Part shown: positions 34,253 through 44,494 of the stretch, piece by piece
How the letters are laid out: every line of letters begins with the position of its first letter
Numbering within the stretch: position 1 is the first letter of the stretch
Source of the DNA: Emiliania huxleyi CCMP1516
Taxonomy: Eukaryota; Haptophyta; Isochrysidales; Noelaerhabdaceae
Direction: 5' to 3'
DNA length: 64,000 nucleotides
Assembly: GCF_000372725.1 (NCBI RefSeq)
Contig: NW_005200417.1
Span: 6,425-70,424, forward strand
Translations under genes and position numbers: made by a program
Notes under the pieces: generated by a model
Databases searched by the model: none
Told to the model about the DNA's origin: nothing
Seen by the model: only the letters and a program-made list of their open reading frames with translations

Positions 34253-35205
34253 GGAGAGAGAGTGGGGCGGGTGGAGACGCAGGCTAGACGGAGCCAACCG
34301 GAGTGAGGAGCATATTGAGCGAACGGCGTGGTTGCTGGTCGGATTTCGAGCGAACGGCGTGGCGGTTTCGAGCGAACGTCGCGTGGGGTGGCTCCCGACT
34401 GTGTTCCTCGTCATTCGACCCAACCAACGCCAAGAGTATCCATCATAACAGAATCAAAAGAGTCAAGACACAAGAGAGCGAAGAGAAAACCCCAAGAGAG
34501 AGCACGAGGTAGAGTTTTCTTTGTGATTCTCCACACACCGGCAATATATCATATCCTAATTATATCGCACGCGCGGCACGCCGCGTGCCGCCCAGCGCGC
34601 TGCAGCGCAGTGGCGCTCGGAGCCGGGTTGCGAGGCGGTGCGGACTGCCGGACGCCGCTCGGTCTCAGCTCCCCTCTGGCCTCTGCCCGTGCGACGGTTT
34701 CGCTAACTCCCTCGAGTGTAGACCGTCTCCTCTTCTCGGCGCCGACGGCGCGCTTGAGCACGTTTGGCACCAAGAGGCTTTGATTCTTACGACCCTCACC
34801 CGCCAAGGCAGGTGTGCACTCTGCTAGAGTATTTGTGTGCTCACAGAAAAACACAACCCCCGAGCCCCCGACCCACCACACACCACTACACTGTGGGCCG
34901 CGGGTGCCCGAGCATGATGTATGTGCGCGTCTGTGCGTGTGTGGGACAGACGTTGTTGTCCTATGCGCGGGGCTCCCCGGACCGGACACCCCGAAAGAAA
35001 GAAAGAAAGAAAACAGACAAGCCAAACGAGGATTAAAGAAAAGAAAGAAAGAAAACAGACACGCCAAACGAGGGATGGGACGAGGACAGGGTCCCCACCT
35101 GCACGAGCAGGATTTTGGAAGAACGATCAGGGGGACAGGTCGTTTACACTGCTCCAGGGCCGCGGTTTTTCTTTCGCGAGGCTCGCTTCTGAGCTCTTCG
35201 GAGCA
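34253..35205. other. Intergenic region with short repeats
   Basis: About 950 bp. GAGCGAACGGCGTGG-like words occur three times at 34315-34380, and a doubled GAAAGAAAGAAAACAGACA unit lies at 34985-35081 (listed separately). The rest should be the transporter 3' end and the KAS II promoter. No gene was recognised. Confidence 0.5.
34985..35081 (-). repeat. Dispersed repeat family 1, partial doubled copy on the minus strand
   Basis: GAAAGAAAGAAAACAGACA followed by AGCCAAACGAGG, then again with ACGCCAAACGAGGGATGGG. Read on the minus strand this gives CCCATCCCTCGTTTGGCGTG followed by TCTGTTTTCTTTCTTTC, the right half of repeat family 1, duplicated head to tail. Confidence 0.75.
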
Positions 35206-37572
35206 ATGCGGTTGCTCGCCTGCAGCCTGTTGGTGGGCGCGAGCGAGGGGCTGCTGCCGGTCGTGCACAGGGGGTGGCAGTCCGCGGCCGGCGAGCGGCG
35301 TGTGCGTGCCGGGGCAGCGGTCGTGGCGTCAGAGGCCAGCAGACCTGGGAAGCAGAAGGCGAGCTGCCGGCGCCCGCTCCACACCACACAGGCTCCGAGC
35401 CGCGCGGCGAGTCTCGGCGGCGGCAGTCCAGCCACTCCGTCGCCTCTGCCACCCTCGCTTCGCGCAGCGTCTCGCCAACCAGCCTGCCAGCCAAGCCGCG
35501 GCCCCGACGTTCGTGGCGGCTAATTGTTGACCCTGTCCTAACCCTCTGCAAACCGGCGTCCACAGGTGGTGGTGACGGGCTTGAGCACGTTCACCTCGCT
35601 CGGACACGACGCGCACACCTTCTTCGACAACCTCTGCGAAGGGAAGTGCGGCATCCATCCGATTACCCGCTTCAACTGCGACGGCTCCACCAAGCAGACG
35701 ACGCACCAGGCACGCCCTCCCACCACACGCCCTCCCACCGCCCGCGCCGCAGCGAGCCCGCGGGAGGAGTGGCCGCATCTCACACATCCCATCCGGCGGG
35801 CCGGGTGGGGTGGGTGGGCCAGCGGTCCCGCCGCCGCAGCGCCTCTGCACCTCTGACTCCCTCCTTCCCCGCACCAGACCACAATCGCGTCCGAGGTGAA
35901 GGACTTTGAGCCGAGCGACTACTGGGATGCGAACGTGGCCAAGCGGCAGGACCGCTACTCCCACCTCGCGATGGCCGCTGCCAAGATGGCGCTCAAAGAC
36001 GGCGGCTGCGACCCGAAGGCGAGCGAGCGCACTGCTCTGCACCTCAACCGGCCGCCCTCCTCCGGCCGGCGGCACCCCGCCTCCTCCCTCCTCCCTCCGT
36101 GCCGCAGCCCGGCCGGGGGGCGGTGCACGCCCTCCCTCCGGGCCCCGCTGCGGGGAGGGCCTCTTTTGTCACTTGCAGTAGCTCACAGTATGGCTGCGGG
36201 CAGGACCTCGACTCGAAGCGCTTCGGAGTCCTGGTTGGCTCCGGCGTGGGCGGGCTGGACGCCGTCGAGCGCAGCTGCGACATCCTCTTCAACAAGGCGC
36301 GCGGACACCTCCTCGACACTTGCTGCACACACCTCCACGCACTTGCCAGACACTTCCACGCCCCTCCTCCGCACGGCGCTCGCGTCCTGCACTCTCCCCA
36401 GACACCTCCCCAGACATCTTCCAGACACTCCGACGCGGCGCGCAGAGCCGTCGTCAGTAGCCCGTCCACCCTCCTCCTCCTCCTCCCCTCCCCCCCCCAC
36501 CGCCCCTCCACCCGTTCGACCCCGCCCGCGGCCGCGACTCGCTCTCCTTAGGGGCCGAAGCGGATCTCGCCCTTCCTGCTCCCCTCCATCATCGGCAACA
36601 CTGCCGGCGCGATGATCGCAATTGAGGTGGGGGCGCAGGGGCCGAACTACGGCATCGTGTCTGCGTGCGCGACCGGCACGCACGCGATCGGAGAGGCGCT
36701 CAAGTACCTGCAGTGGGGCGAGTGCGACGTGATGCTCGCCGGAGGGTCCGAGGCGCGGCCGGAGCGGCGCGGGCTCGCGAGGCTGCCGCAGGGGAGGGGA
36801 GGGCTGTCCGCTCGTGCCGTAGGCGGCGGTCACTCCGCTCGGCTTTGCGGGCTTCAACTCGATGCGCGCGATGTGCACCTCTGCGAACGACGACCCGCAA
36901 AAGGCGAGCCGCCCTTTCGACGCGGACCGCGCGGGTTTCGTGATGGGCGAGGGGTCGGGCGTGCTGCTGCTTGAGACGGAGGAGCACGCGCTTCGGCGCG
37001 GCGCAAAGATCTACTGCGAAATTGCGGGCTACGCTGCCACGTGCGACGCGCACCACATCACCGCGCCGCACCCGGAGGGGGAGGGGATGGCGGCGTGCCT
37101 CGAGACGGCGATGGAGGCGGCGGGCGTGGCGCCGGAGGAGGTGCAGTACATCAACGCGCACGGCACCTCGACGCCTCTCAACGACAAGTTCGAGACGATG
37201 GCGTACAAGCGTGTGTTTGGGGAGCACGCCTACAAGATGAAGATCTCGTCGACCAAGGGCGCCACCGGCCACCTCTTGGGTGCGGCGGGCGGCGTCGAGG
37301 CGGCGATCGTGTGCAAGGTGCTCGAGACGGGCGTCGTGCCTCCGACGATCAACTACCAGACCCCCGACCCGGACTGCGACCTCGACTACGTGCCGAACGT
37401 CAAGCACGTCGCCGAGAAGCCCATCGAGGTTGCTATCACCGACAACCTCGGCTTCGGTGCGCCCAGCCGCGCGCCCGCCTGCAGCCGCACGACGGCACTC
37501 AGCCGCGACCCCGCGCACTCAGGCGGGCACAACGCCGCGCTCGTCTTCAAACGCTACCAGCCCCCCCAGTGA
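35206..37572 (+). CDS. fabF: Plastid 3-oxoacyl-[ACP] synthase II (KAS II)
   Basis: Seven exons (35206-35358, 35566-35709, 35878-36018, 36204-36296, 36552-36752, 36823-37456, 37523-37572) join in frame to 471 residues. The enzyme condenses malonyl-ACP with acyl-ACP in fatty-acid elongation. The N-terminus [15 protein letters not shown] is signal-peptide-like and followed by a basic Ala/Arg stretch, as in bipartite plastid leaders of algae with secondary plastids. The mature protein starts [14 protein letters not shown]. The catalytic triad is complete: Cys216 in VSACATGTH, His357 in [11 protein letters not shown] and His394 in [13 protein letters not shown]. The closing [11 protein letters not shown] motif is formed over the last intron. 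Five of six introns are GC-AG. Exon edges of introns 1 and 2 are the least certain: the chosen site for intron 2 leaves THQTT where most homologues are shorter. Confidence 0.93.
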
Positions 37573-38022
37573 CCAGGAGTGGCGCGGGACCGCACCCTGG
37601 CCTTCGCAGGATCCGAGCGGCGGGGCGACGGCTTTCGTAGTGGAGCTTCGCCCGCTGCGCTCCGGCCCGGCGCGGCCCGTTTTCGCACTCTCACACCCAG
37701 CCCCCCCCCCCCCCTCTTTGCTCATGACTTCGAGTAGAGCGCTCTCCTGCGCGAGAAGCACTGTTCTGTGTTGGAGCACATCAGAGACGTGTGTTGTCAC
37801 ACACAGTTCTCGGTCCTATGGTCTCTCATACGTGGAGCAATCATTTCGTGGGAGGCCGAAAAAAAGATCTCGCGCACGGACCGCACAATCGGCGCGCGGC
37901 TGCCACATGTGTGTACGTCCCTGTACGTGTGTGGTGTGGGGGCGGCGGGGGTGGCGCGGGGGCAGGGGGAAGAAGGACAAGGAGCGAGGACACGGCTGGA
38001 CCAACTTGACCATTCGAGCCGC
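37573..38022. other. Convergent intergenic region
   Basis: 450 bp between the stops of KAS II and the PLP-homeostasis gene. A C run at about 37700-37712 and a GT-rich stretch near 37905-37945 are the only notable features. Confidence 0.5.
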
Positions 38023-38901
38023 TCACCTCGCGGCTTTGCTGTAGTCACGCGCGCCAAAAATGGAGGAGCCAACCCGCACAGAGGTGGAGCCCGAACGCGC
38101 CGCCTCCTCAAAGTCGCCGGACATGCCCATCGAGAGCTCGAGCGACTCCGGCGGCACCGCAAGCCGCGCAGCGACGGCCTCTCGGCAGGCCGCGAGGGCA
38201 GCAAAGCATCCGGTGTCGCCAGCGGCACCGATCGTCATCAGGCCGGCGACGCGCAGGCTTTTGCAGTCGGCCGCGACGGCGGCCGCGAGTTCGGCCGCCT
38301 CCTCTGCGAGTACGCCCCCCTTCGTCCCTTCCCACGGCGAGGTGTTGACCTGCACCAGCACGGCGAGCGGCTCCGGCCGCTCGAGCGCGCGCAGGGCGCT
38401 GTCGAGCCGGGTGGCGAGCTTGAGCGAGTCAACCGTCTCGACAGCGACCAAGTTTGGCACCTGCGCAGGCGGTGGTCCCGAGCGTGCGTGCGCTGCGCTA
38501 CAAATGTGCGGGCGAGCGCAGCGGATCGAACGTGCCTGCGCGAGCACCTTGGCCTTGTTCGACTGGAGCTTGCCGATGAAGCGCCATCGCACGTCGCTCG
38601 GCATCTGCGGCGCCTTAGACACCAGCTCCTGGACGTAGTTCTCGCCAAAGTCGCGCACTCCCGCGTCATACGCTTCGCGTAACGCCTCGACCGGCTTGGT
38701 CTTCGAGACTGCGACGAGACGAGGCTCCTCGCCCTCGCCAGCCGCCGCCGCGAGCCGCCGACGCACGGCGGCAAGCGCCTGCTGCACGTCGTGTGCCTCG
38801 CAGCATAGCGGCCGTGCACGCGCGTGCAGCGCGGGACGACAGAGGCTGCTGCTGATCGCAGCCAGGATCATCTTCACGACGACCGTGCGGCGGCACAGCA
38901 C
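38023..38901 (-). CDS. PLPBP: PLP homeostasis protein (YggS/PROSC family)
   Basis: Exons (leftward) 38901-38536 and 38460-38023 give 267 residues. The 75-bp GC-AG intron has no stop and keeps frame, so an unspliced reading would add 25 residues in the middle of LQSNKAKVLAQ|VPNLVAVETVDS, a joint conserved in the family. PLP-binding Lys67 is in RLVAVSKTKP, followed by FGENYVQEL, RWRFIGKLQSNK, VNTSPWEGTKGG, GLMTIGA and SMGMSGDFEEA, and VRVGSSIFGARDY at the end, all typical. Family members bind pyridoxal 5'-phosphate and buffer its free level without known enzymatic activity. The first 35 residues are extra, basic and hydrophobic (MILAAISSSLCRPALHARAR), suggesting mitochondrial or plastid import. 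Confidence 0.95.
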   Translation of the reverse strand: MLCRRTVVVKMILAAISSSLCRPALHARARPLCCEAHDVQQALAAVRRRLAAAAGEGEEPRLVAVSKTKPVEALREAYDAGVRDFGENYVQELVSKAPQMPSDVRWRFIGKLQSNKAKVLAQARSIRCARPHICSAAHARSGPPPAQVPNLVAVETVDSLKLATRLDSALRALERPEPLAVLVQVNTSPWEGTKGGVLAEEAAELAAAVAADCKSLRVAGLMTIGAAGDTGCFAALAACREAVAARLAVPPESLELSMGMSGDFEEAARSGSTSVRVGSSIFGARDYSKAAR

Positions 38902-39046
38902 AAAAAGAATTGGCTGGAGGGTGCGGGGCAGAGGCCCAACGTCGGGCGGCTTGTCGGGGTCCGGAGCATTCGAGGGGGGAACGAGGAGGGGAGAATGGGC
39001 GGTCGGCGACGAGTAGAGCGGCAGGCGCGTACGGGGTAGCCGTCAC

Positions 39047-39176
39047 TTTCCCGCCTCGAAAGGGCGGGGCTGTCCCGGAAAGTGAGAAACGCCGGGCAGC
39101 GTGACGCATTACTGAACCCTCCCATACGTGCTCGTGCTCCTCCTTCGCTGTCCCATCTCCCCACCTCTTTCCCGCC
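39047..39176 (+). promoter_or_regulatory. Two E2F-like TTTCCCGCC sites upstream of the PLP-homeostasis gene
   Basis: TTTCCCGCC at 39047-39055 and again at 39168-39176, 146 and 267 bp upstream of the start codon at 38901. The word matches the E2F/DP consensus TTTSSCGC. It is GC-rich and short, so chance occurrence is possible. Confidence 0.35.
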
Positions 39177-39381
39177 TGGGCGGGGCGGTGGGCGGGCGCG
39201 CGGTGCGGCGTGGCGTGTGCGTGTGTGCGACTGCAACGAAGGACCGCTCGCAGAGGACCATTGGGTTTGTACTATGACAGGCGGAGCGCGGTCTGCTTTT
39301 GCATGCCAGCGTGGAGAGATGGGCCACAACCCCGCTCGGAGGGGCGCACCGTAGCGGTCCGGCGCGCCGGCTTTCGTTTTT

Positions 39382-39641
39382 CAGTGTATGTAGCTCTTAC
39401 GAACATACCCGAGAGAGAGAGATCGCCGTGCAAAGCTCGCTTCCGAGCTCTCACGCCGCGCGTAGGGCCCTTAGGGGCCTAGAGAACACAACCCCCTCTC
39501 TCTTTTCTCCCAGTAAGCTATAAGTACGTACGTACCCGAGGGTGAACTGCTGACAGGGTTTGCGATGAGAAGCGATCCGAACGTGGCATTCGGGTGATTA
39601 GATCACTACCGCCGTAACGCAAGAGCACTGCGACGGATCGG
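39382..39641 (+). repeat. Dispersed repeat family 2, copy A
   Basis: Starts CAGTGTATGTAGCTCTTAC, has a central GAGAACACAACCCCCTCTCT block ending GTACGTACGTACCC, then CTGCTGACAGGGTTTGCGAT and onward to a GCAAGAGCACTGCGACG end. The right half is present at 48537-48640 (minus) and in part at 54500-54543. The frame LLTGFAMRSDPNVxFG is shared between copies. Confidence 0.85.
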
Positions 39642-39684
39642 ATTTTCTGTGGGCCCCGGATCGCCCACTCCTCGATCTTCTTGG

Positions 39685-39735
39685 GTTCGACAGGTCCTCG
39701 CCGCAGCAGCTGGTTCGACAGGTCCTCGCCGTGGC
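39685..39735 (+). repeat. Tandem duplication of GGTTCGACAGGTCCTCGCCG
   Basis: GGTTCGACAGGTCCTCGCCG occurs at about 39685-39704 and again 27 bp later at 39712-39731. Confidence 0.85.
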
Positions 39736-40323
39736 CCAGACTGCCGGAGGCTCCACCGCCCCAGCTCCACGGAGGGCGCCGTCGGCGGTGAGGCTGAGGG
39801 CGGAGGCTGTGGCGTGTGCGCGGCTCCAGCAGACGCAGCGAGGTACGACCTCGGCTCCCGCTGCTCGCCCAAAGGCGGCCATTGCATGTTAGGAAACAAA
39901 CGTCAAGGCAAGGCCCAATAAATAAATAAATAAAAACGGACACCTCTCTACTGTGAGATGGGTAAAAAGGAACAGGCCCCCGCCCTTGCGATCTTTGTGC
40001 AGGGTTCTTTGTTCCGACACACACACTCTTTTTTTTCCGGAATCCGGTTCGAGTGGAAAAGGAACGCTTTTCTCTCTATCTTTCACACGCCTTGCCCCCG
40101 GAAAGCGGGAGTGAGGAGCGCGAGGGGGGCAGCCGATTCACTCCTGATTCCTGTGCAGGGGCCGCGCCCCATACAGCGTGCCTGCTCAGCAGCACCCCGC
40201 CCCGCCCGCTCTGCGCGGCGCGGGCTGGCTAGCTGGCGGCTAGCTTGCACTTGACGCGTCGAAATATGCTACGGCCACACGGGCCCTATCTTCCCCCAAA
40301 AGCGCAGCGCCGCACGGCTGGCG

Positions 40324-42194
40324 TCAAGCGGCGCCCAGCTGCGCGGTGAGGTGGTCAATGCAGCGCCGTTGCCTCCGCAGCATCTCGTGGAGCAGGGCAT
40401 GGTCGGCTCGCCTGCGGGAGAGAAGAGGGGCGTCGCGCGGAGGGCGCGGGTGCGGCCCTGCGGCGGCGCGGAACGGCGCGCCGCTTCTGCGCGAGCGCCT
40501 CGAGGGCCTGCCGCGTGCGGATGGCCTCTTGCTGCGTCTCGCGCCGCAAGTGCCGCTCCGCCTGGAGGAGGGGGGGCGTGGGGCGGGGCGGGGGGGCGGC
40601 GGAGGGGCGGCGAAAAGGGGGGGGGGGGGGGGTTCGGGTCCCGCGCTCGACCCTAACCCTGACCCATACCCATACCCATGCCCATACCCTGACCCTAACC
40701 CAAACCCTAGGTCCCGCGCCTCGAGCTCGACCCTCAGCTTGTGCATCTGCGAGAGGCGGCGGGCGGCGGGCTGGGCGGGAGGAGGGCGGGAGGAGGGCGG
40801 GAGGAGGGCGGGAGGAGGGCGGGAGGAGGGCGGGCGAGGCGCGAGAAGATGGCGAGGCGATGGCGAGGGGCGCTGGTGCGTGCGCGCCTCCCCGGTGCAT
40901 CCGTCGGAGGGGTTGGCGAGCAGCTCGACCGAGAACTGAGGCGGAGGGGAGGCGGGCGGGCGGGGCGGTGGGGCCGAGGCTAGAGAGAGAGGCAAGCTTG
41001 CCGCCAGCCGGCAGGGGGGCGAGGGGGCGGCTTGGTGGGAGGAGTGTTGCAAGGGCGGCGGCGCACCTGCTGTCCGGCAGAGAGTCCGGCGGGCACCATG
41101 ACGGAGTGATACGAGCCTGGGCGGGGGAGGAGGTGTGGGAGGAGGTGTGGGAGGAGGTGTGGGAGGAAGCTCTGTGCGTGAGGGAAGAGGTGAGGGAAGA
41201 GGTGAGGGAAGAGGTGAGGGAAGAGGTGAGGGAAGAGGTGAGGCGGGAGGGGTGAGGCGGGAGGGGTGAGGCGGGAGGGGTGAGGCGGGAGGGGTGAGGC
41301 GGGAGGGGAGAGGACGTGCGGGAGGGGAGAGTGAGGGAGAGGAGTGGGCTCACCGTCGGGGGCGGCGACGCGCACAAGCTCGCCTGAGCGGGGAGAATGG
41401 GGGGGGGGGTCGGGCCGGCGGCGGCGTGGCGGGCGGGCCCGCGCAGGGAAGGCGCATCGCCGGGAGAGGCGCATCGCAGGGAGAGGGCAGGGAGAGGCGC
41501 ATCGCAGGGTGAGGCGCATCGCAGGGTGAGGCGCATCGCAGGGTGAGGCGCATCGCAGGGTGAGGGCAGGGAGAGGCGCGCCGCCCGAGATGCCGCTGGG
41601 GACAGTCACAGTCAGCCGGGTGGTCACCGCGCCAACCTACGCGCCGAAACAAAGACACGCGTGCGGCGCGCTGGGCGACGGGGGAGGCGCGGGCCGCGGC
41701 GCATCGTGCGCCAAAAAGGGCACGGCCGCGCTGCGCCCGGCGGGTGGAACCGCGGTGGGCGCGGCCGCCGCAGGCCCCATCACGGCGGCCTGCAAGTGAG
41801 CCGCCTGGATGGCGGCCGCCTGCATACTCGCCGCCTGCAGGTTGGCCGCCTGCATCGACGCGAGCGGCGCGACCGCCGCGCCAGCGGCCTGCCGAGCGCC
41901 CGCCGCCGCCGGGTCCACTGCGGCTGGGGCGGGGGCCGTCGCTGCCGCCGCGCCCGCTGCCGCCGGCGGCGGGGGCACTGGCGCTGCGGGCGGCGGCGCT
42001 GCGGGCGGCGGCGCTGCGGGCGGCGGCGCTGCTGGAGGAGGTGCCGCCGCTGGAGGAGGTGCCGCCGCTGGAGGAGGTGCCGCCGCGGGAGGAGGTGCCG
42101 CCGCGGGAGGAGGTGCCGCCGCGGGAGGAGGTGCCGCCGCGGGAGGTGGTGCCGCCGCCGATGGCGCCGCCGCTGCCGGCGCGCAGCACGCCAT
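40324..42194 (-). CDS. Pro/Ala-rich protein with VPxG-GQ motifs and C-terminal coiled coil
   Basis: Starts MACCAPAAAAPSAAA (ATG at 42194) with long APPPAA and MQAANLQAA repeats. The exon 1 donor (between about 41690 and 41800) is not settled. The later exons are consistent in frame: 41636-41585, 41116-41067, 40935-40888, 40746-40720, 40561-40485 and 40411-40324. Together they read VTTRLTVTVPSGISG-SYHSVMVPAGLSAGQQ-FSVELLANPSDG, two copies of the VxVPxGxxxGQ pattern I associate with proteins common in haptophytes and other algae. These are followed by a coiled coil, MHKLRVELE-AERHLRRETQQEAIRTRQ-ALEALAQK-RADHALLHEMLRRQ, ending HLTAQLGAA. Four of five placed introns are GC-AG. The intron after VELE contains a telomere-like repeat. 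Function unknown; no signal or membrane segment. Confidence 0.6.
40637..40730 (+). repeat. Degenerate telomeric repeat flanked by a duplication
   Basis: CCCTAACCCTGACCC followed by several CCCATA units and CCCTAACCCAAACCCTAG at about 40651-40710. It is flanked by GGTCCCGCGC with CTCGACC on the left (from 40637) and GGTCCCGCGC, CTCGAG, CTCGACC on the right (from 40710). The whole block is inside an intron of the coiled-coil gene (minus strand 40719-40562). Confidence 0.85.
41117..41584. repeat. Minisatellite-filled intron of the coiled-coil gene
   Basis: 468-bp intron (GC-AG on the minus strand). It contains GGAGGTGTG repeats (41127-41165), GAGGTGAGGGAA repeats (41187-41240), GGGTGAGGCGGGAG repeats (41240-41300) and GAGGCGCATCGCAGG repeats (41456-41560). 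The different unit arrays lie side by side in blocks. Confidence 0.85.
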
Positions 42195-42360
42195 ATATAC
42201 GAATAAGAAACCCGTTTTCGCCACGTGTCCGTTTAGAACGACGAGAATGGGACGGCCGCGAGGTGGCATGAAGGTTGCAGCGAGAATCGGCGAGAGACTG
42301 CGAAAAGAGATAGGAAGAGGCAGACTCCCTAGGGTGGGCGACGGCTAGCGCATCACACTC

Positions 42361-42450
42361 CTCTCCTTAAAATCCCTGTGTGGTGGCGGCGTGCCGTCCT
42401 CCCATCCCTCCCTTGGGCTGTCTGTTTTCTTTCTTTCTTTCTTTCTTTCC
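42361..42450 (+). repeat. Dispersed repeat family 1, copy 2
   Basis: CTCTCCTTAAAATCCCTGTG leads into the shared GTGGTGGCGGCGTGCCGTCC, CCCATCCCTCCCTTGGG and a CTGTTTTCTTTCTTTCTTTC tract. The first 40 bp match the copy at 48393 without visible change. Confidence 0.9.
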
Positions 42451-43683
42451 TCTTTACCAACACAGACCGCACGGTGTGCGGGGCGGCGTCGGCGAGCGCC
42501 TCCTCCTTCGTCGTCCACCACACGCAGCAGATCTCCAAGGCGGCGGTGGCGGGCGACGCCGAAAACATCAACAAGCAGGCGCGCAAGGAAGAAGAGAGCT
42601 CCTTATCAGGTCGGCCGCAATGTGGGCCTCCGGGCCTGCTGCGGCGGCGCGGCCGGTTGAGGCCGGGCTCGGCCCGGCCCGCGACGCCGACGGCTGGCCG
42701 CCGACGAGCGCGCTCGCGCTGCTCGTCAAGATGGCGGCGGTGGCGATTGCGGCGACAAAAGTTCAGTCGTACAGCGCTCAGCGCTCAGGCGTCTGTCGTC
42801 TGTTGTCGCATTTCGCACACGCGCGCGCCGCGCGACCCGCGTCGGCCGTCGCTCCACGAGGGCATGAGCCTTCCGCGATCGTCGCGATCCCGCAGCCAAA
42901 AGCTGCTCGCTCGAACCGCGGCCGACTCCGCCATCGCGGCCGCAGCTGTTGAGCTCTTCAGAAGACTGGTGCCTCATATGCTGCCTCCCTGCGGATGCTG
43001 CCGGCGAGCCTGGCGGTCCGCTGTACTACAAGGAAGTGCTGACTCGATGCCCCCCGCAATCTTCTACCCCCACGACTCGGAACGCGAATGTGACAGGACC
43101 ATCGGGTCCTTCGGCCACCAAAGCGAGATCACCCGAGAGCAGCTGAGCCTGCCTCTGGCCTCGCCTCCCTCTCCTTCAGGCATTCGTGGCATCTATGGGT
43201 CGTCCAGAGTATCGACCTTCTGGCTTGTCAGTCGCGGTCACTTGATGACCCCCATGAAGTACAGCGATCGCCACCCCGCTGGCCTCTCCGCAAGACCGCA
43301 AGGCCCCCCGACCGCGTCGAACTCATCGGCGCGGGCTCTCTCGGCTACGGGACCGGCCCCAGCTTCGGCTGAGGGCTAACAAGCTGCCGAGCCCAAATCA
43401 CTGTGAGAGTCGTGATTTCTTGTTGGTCTTCAAAAATCTCTCTCTCGCAAAGAGCGTACTGACTGGATCAACAAACAAAAGAACAAGCAAGCGACAAACG
43501 GGAAACGCTTCTTTCTTGTCCTCGGCCCCAGTGGGGGGTGCCCGCGCCGCCTAGCTCTGCAGACGGGCCCCTCCACCCTTCATGTAAATGTAGTCCAAAA
43601 AGGCGCAAAAATGGCGCCGATGGTTTCTTCTTCTTGGAGCTCTGCATTTCATCACAGTGTCATCACGGTTAAGCCGCTTTGCG
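42451..43683 (+). other. Uncertain coding region
   Basis: The pyrimidine tract of the repeat at 42361 ends in CAACACAG, which looks like a 3' splice site. Beyond it a frame reads RTVCGAASASASSFVVHHTQ and on to INKQARKEEESSLSG before a possible GT donor near 42617. It looks protein-like but no family, start codon or continuing exons were identified. From about 43000 to 43683 nothing was recognised. Confidence 0.3.
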
Positions 43684-44494
43684 ATGGAGCACGTCCTGAC
43701 GTTTCTCGTGCTCTGCACACAAGCCTCATTCCTCGCCGCCGCCTACGGGCACGCTGGGCGATGCGGCGACCTTGCGCACTTTAAGCACATATCCGCCGTG
43801 CTCGACGACAGCCGACGCTCGAGGCTGTGCGGTTTTATTGGCGTGCTGTCGCTGTGGCTGCTTGTTCTGCTCGAGCTGACAAGAGAACTTCCGATGCTTT
43901 GGTGCCGCCTCGCTCTTGCGGTGGCCACCGGGATTGGAATCGTGCTCACGTGCGCGGTGCGTGAGTCGCATTACGCGATCGCGCATAGAATCGTGGCCGC
44001 GTTGGCGTTTGGCAGCGGCACCCTGCTCGTGTGGGTGATAGCAGCGATGTCGGGCGCCGGCACGCGCGGCGCCATGGCGCTCGGCACCGGGCTCTTTCTG
44101 ACCGGCGCGGCGCAGGCCTGCAACCTGCTGGGCGAATGCTGCGGCAGACATGGACTCCTTCCGAGCCACGCTCTCGGCACGCTCGAGATCCTCCTCGTCC
44201 TCGGCTTTGGCGCGATCGCCGCTCCAGCTCGCCGGCCCCGGCCAGCGCACTCACGCATGCCCCACCCCCGCAGGCCTCTGCATCGGCAACTCCGCATCGA
44301 GCGAGGTCGTGGAGGTGAGCGGCTCAGAGCTTTGCCTTTCGGCTGGCGTGGAGGGGCGGCGTCGCAGAGGAGTGGCAGGCTCGAAGCGTCGTCTCGCTGG
44401 AGTGACGCTCGGGTGGCCGGAGAGAGGCGTCCTGTACATTTGTGACTGTGATCTGTGTGTGTGCACGAATCGAGGCCTATACTGTAGTCTGTAA
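43684..44494 (+). CDS. Multi-pass membrane protein, possibly DRAM/Frag1/Sfk1 family
   Basis: Exons 43684-44209 and 44274-44494 (GC-AG intron of 64 bp) give 248 residues. The start MEHVLTFLVLCTQ is a membrane segment. About five or six more follow: IGVLSLWLLVLLELT, LALAVATGIGIVLTCAV, IVAALAFGSGTLLVWVIAAM, AMALGTGLFLTGAAQ and LGTLEILLVLGFG. HFKHISAVLDDSRRSRLCGF after the first segment and RESHYAIAHRIVAALAFGSG resemble the ISxxgdxxpxxxxF and HxxgAxxFF blocks of DRAM/Frag1/Sfk1 proteins, and LEILLVLGFG-xCIG their last helix. The C-terminal tail after SSEVVEVSGSEL is arginine-rich and probably disordered. The family call is tentative; members act in autophagy, GPI-anchor or lipid traffic. Confidence 0.55.

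Larger units (their letters stand above)
38902..40323. other. Intergenic region with mobile-element remnants
   Basis: 1.4 kb between the PLP-homeostasis start and the end of the coiled-coil gene. It holds two TTTCCCGCC sites, a copy of dispersed family 2 (39382-39641), a 27-bp duplication and an AATA run, listed separately. No gene was recognised. Confidence 0.5.

Noticed and set aside
38461-38535. 25-residue insertion in the PLP homeostasis protein
   Set aside because: The segment is bounded by GC and AG, and its removal restores the conserved QSNKAKVLAQ-VPNLVAVET joint, so it is an intron that happens to stay in frame.
35206-38901. Bacterial contamination or operon (fabF next to yggS)
   Set aside because: Both genes have several spliceosomal introns and organelle-type leaders and are convergent, not co-directional.
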